From contig NZ_JARWNX010000062.1 of assembly GCF_029868385.1 (NCBI RefSeq), forward strand, positions 372,001-436,000: a stretch of 64,000 bases of DNA, read 5' to 3'. A program made the position numbers and the translations under genes. The stretch's first letter is position 1. Every line of letters begins with the position of its first letter. The DNA is from Nocardia cyriacigeorgica. Lineage in GTDB: Bacteria > Actinomycetota > Actinomycetes > Mycobacteriales > Mycobacteriaceae. Positions 62,554 to 64,000 of the stretch are shown piece after piece. A model generated the notes under the pieces. It was not told the DNA's origin. It saw only the letters and a program-made list of their open reading frames with translations, and ran no database searches.

Positions 62554-62892
62554 CGCCCGACTCCTCACCGTGGAAATGTTGCGAGAGAAATTCTATCTGT
62601 CTCTCATTCCGGCGAGAATTCCGGTCGCATCGGTGGCCGAGTTGACCTCGAGTGCGGTTGAGGATGCACGATCGACACCGAGAGCGCGGACCGACCTCCC
62701 CGGCCGGGTGCCACGTTCTCGATCCGAGCCGTTCGCGGTTCCTGTTCGCGCTGCCGCCGGGTTTCCAGTACACCCACCCGGCGGGAGCGCGGACATGACG
62801 GATTCGCTTTCATACGTTGGGCATTCGACTTCGGGCACACCGCCGCGAAGGATTCACCCGACGTCGCGCCGCACCGTCGCTAGGGTGGGCGC
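62554..62892. other. divergent intergenic region before the serpin gene, with a dyad
   Basis: 339 bases without a supported gene. GAGAGA (62583-62588) and TCTCTC (62600-62605) form a dyad with an 11-bp AT-rich centre, 30 bp before the DUF4334 start, a possible operator. TAGGGT at 62881-62886 stands six bases before the serpin ATG and may be its -10. Confidence 0.4.
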
Positions 62893-64000
62893 ATGCGGAC
62901 TGTGCTCGAACCTCAGGTCGATGCCGCCAATCAGCTCACCCGCCGGTGGTGCGAGGTGGCCGGTGCCGGGGATTTCGTCGTCTCCGGGGCCGGATTGTGG
63001 CCGCTGCTCGGGCTGCTGGCCGCGGCGGCCGACGGGCCAGCGCGTACCGAACTCGAGGCTGCGATCGGCATGCCCGCGGAGACAGCGCATTCCGCCGCTC
63101 TCGAGTTGATCGACACGATGCGATACGCCCGCGATCTGTCGGCGGCGCTCGGTGTGTGGGTGCAGCGGACGCTGCCGCTCAACAGCGATTGGCTCGCCGG
63201 GCTACCGCGCGGCACGGTGGATCTGATCACCGATCAGGCGGCGCTCGACGCATGGGCGGATCAGTACACCGACGGACTGATCAAGCGGTTCCCGCTACAG
63301 GTCACCGACGACACGATGCTCGTCCTCGCCACCGCGCTACTGGCCCGGACCAGCTGGCGCAACGCATTCCACGAGACGACCATGGTCCCCGAATCCGGTC
63401 CCTGGCAGGGCATGACCTTGCCCGCGCTGTCGCGGACCACCGGCGCGCAGCGGTGCGTCGCGCTGCTGGACGGGCGGCAACCGGTGACGCGCATCGTCGT
63501 CGAGGGCCGCGGCGACGTCGACGTGCATCTGCTCCAGGGCGCCGGTACCCCCGGTGAGATCCTGACCACCGGACTGGAAGCGCTCGCCGAGACCATCGAG
63601 GTGCGTACGCAACTCCCCTCCGGCACCGACGGTCCGGGGCTGACGGTGCGCGAGCAGATTTCGCTACGGAACCGGGATCAACTACGACTGACACTGCCGC
63701 CGTTCGACGTTCGATCGACACACGATCTGTGCGCGCCGAACTTGGCTGCGCTCTTCGGTTTGACCACCGCGCAGACCGACGGCGACCACTTTCCGGGAAT
63801 CTCACCGGCCCCCTTATCGGTCGCGCAGGGCGCACAGGACGTCCTGGCCCGTTTTCTGCGTGACGGTTTCGAGGCGGCCGCGGTCACCGCGATCAGCATG
63901 GATGTCAGCGGTATGCCCCCACCGCCGACCGAACACCGCATCAGGGTCTACACCGCCACCTTCGACCGCCCCTTCGGCTTCCTTGCGGTCCACCGCCCGA
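62893..64000 (+). CDS. serpin family protein (3' end beyond the window)
   Basis: A frame from ATG 62893 stays open to the window end (369 codons seen). WPLLGLLAAAADGPARTEL resembles the serpin N-terminal helix, TALLARTSWRNAFHETTM the W..xF....T motif of strand 3A, and GFEAAAVTAISM is a reactive-loop hinge (inhibitory consensus GTEAAAAT). TFDRPFGFLAVH matches the C-terminal FxRPFxF signature. P14 is Phe rather than Thr/Ser, so true protease inhibition is uncertain. No signal peptide is visible. Only about 10 more residues should be missing. TAGGGT six bases upstream suggests a leaderless mRNA, though AGGGTGG could also serve as a ribosome binding site. Confidence 0.8.
   Translation, partial: MRTVLEPQVDAANQLTRRWCEVAGAGDFVVSGAGLWPLLGLLAAAADGPARTELEAAIGMPAETAHSAALELIDTMRYARDLSAALGVWVQRTLPLNSDWLAGLPRGTVDLITDQAALDAWADQYTDGLIKRFPLQVTDDTMLVLATALLARTSWRNAFHETTMVPESGPWQGMTLPALSRTTGAQRCVALLDGRQPVTRIVVEGRGDVDVHLLQGAGTPGEILTTGLEALAETIEVRTQLPSGTDGPGLTVREQISLRNRDQLRLTLPPFDVRSTHDLCAPNLAALFGLTTAQTDGDHFPGISPAPLSVAQGAQDVLARFLRDGFEAAAVTAISMDVSGMPPPPTEHRIRVYTATFDRPFGFLAVHRP

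Overview
The window is a high-GC actinobacterial chromosome segment, most probably from Nocardia or a close relative in the Mycobacteriales. This is inferred from gene content and order. The long conserved backbone pyrR-pyrB-pyrC-carA-carB-pyrF-mihF-gmk-rpoZ-dfp-metK-priA ... fmt-rsmB ... rpe ... ribE-ribBA-ribH ... uvrC-rapZ-yvcK-whiA ... gap-pgk-tpiA ... secG is the same order known from the Mycobacterium tuberculosis Rv1379-Rv1440 region, and here it lies on the minus strand. GTG starts are frequent, and several genes have a TANNNT -10 hexamer only 6-8 nt before the start codon, the arrangement of leaderless mRNAs. No insertion sequences, phage genes, tRNA or rRNA genes, or CRISPR arrays were seen.

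Layout. 0.1-9.1 kb is accessory: a fused E1-type thiamine-diphosphate dehydrogenase, an SRPBCC protein, a molybdopterin oxidoreductase, a tandem-MerR regulator divergent from an erythromycin esterase, an alpha/beta hydrolase divergent from an SDR enzyme across a KstR-type box, and a SUMF1-domain protein. 9.5-16.4 kb holds secG, an MFS exporter, a DUF3841 protein and a META-domain lipoprotein next to the glycolytic operon gap-pgk-tpiA. 16.6-21.8 kb is whiA-yvcK-rapZ-uvrC. 21.8-24.8 kb has an NmrA-type reductase under a SoxR-like box and a lipoprotein gamma-glutamyltransferase. 24.9-27.9 kb is the riboflavin operon ribE-ribBA-ribH plus a PH-domain membrane protein. 28.7-32.4 kb has two unknown proteins, rpe, the anti-sigma/sigma pair rsbW-sigF and a YjbR-like gene. 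32.7-36.0 kb is def-fmt-rsmB. 36.1-40.9 kb is accessory: lipase, PadR, a TetR/NmrA divergent pair and a TetR-YqeB operon. 41-46.9 kb is priA, metK, dfp, rpoZ, gmk and mihF. 48.1-57 kb is the complete pyrimidine operon. 57.2-64 kb is accessory: amino-acid permease, AlkB-like dioxygenase, HD phosphohydrolase, a TetR/quinone-oxidoreductase divergent pair, a DUF4334 protein and a serpin cut by the window edge.

Function. The core supplies lower glycolysis, riboflavin, pyrimidine, CoA and SAM synthesis, start of translation (formyl-Met processing), rRNA methylation and excision repair. The accessory genes are mostly small regulator/enzyme pairs arranged divergently around dyad operators. I found no obvious large new multi-gene system. 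The most notable signals are small: a 25-codon ORF translationally bridging pyrB and pyrC, damage/redox/steroid-type regulatory boxes placed exactly at promoters, an arginine/glycine-rich extension on RsmB, and a bacterial serpin.
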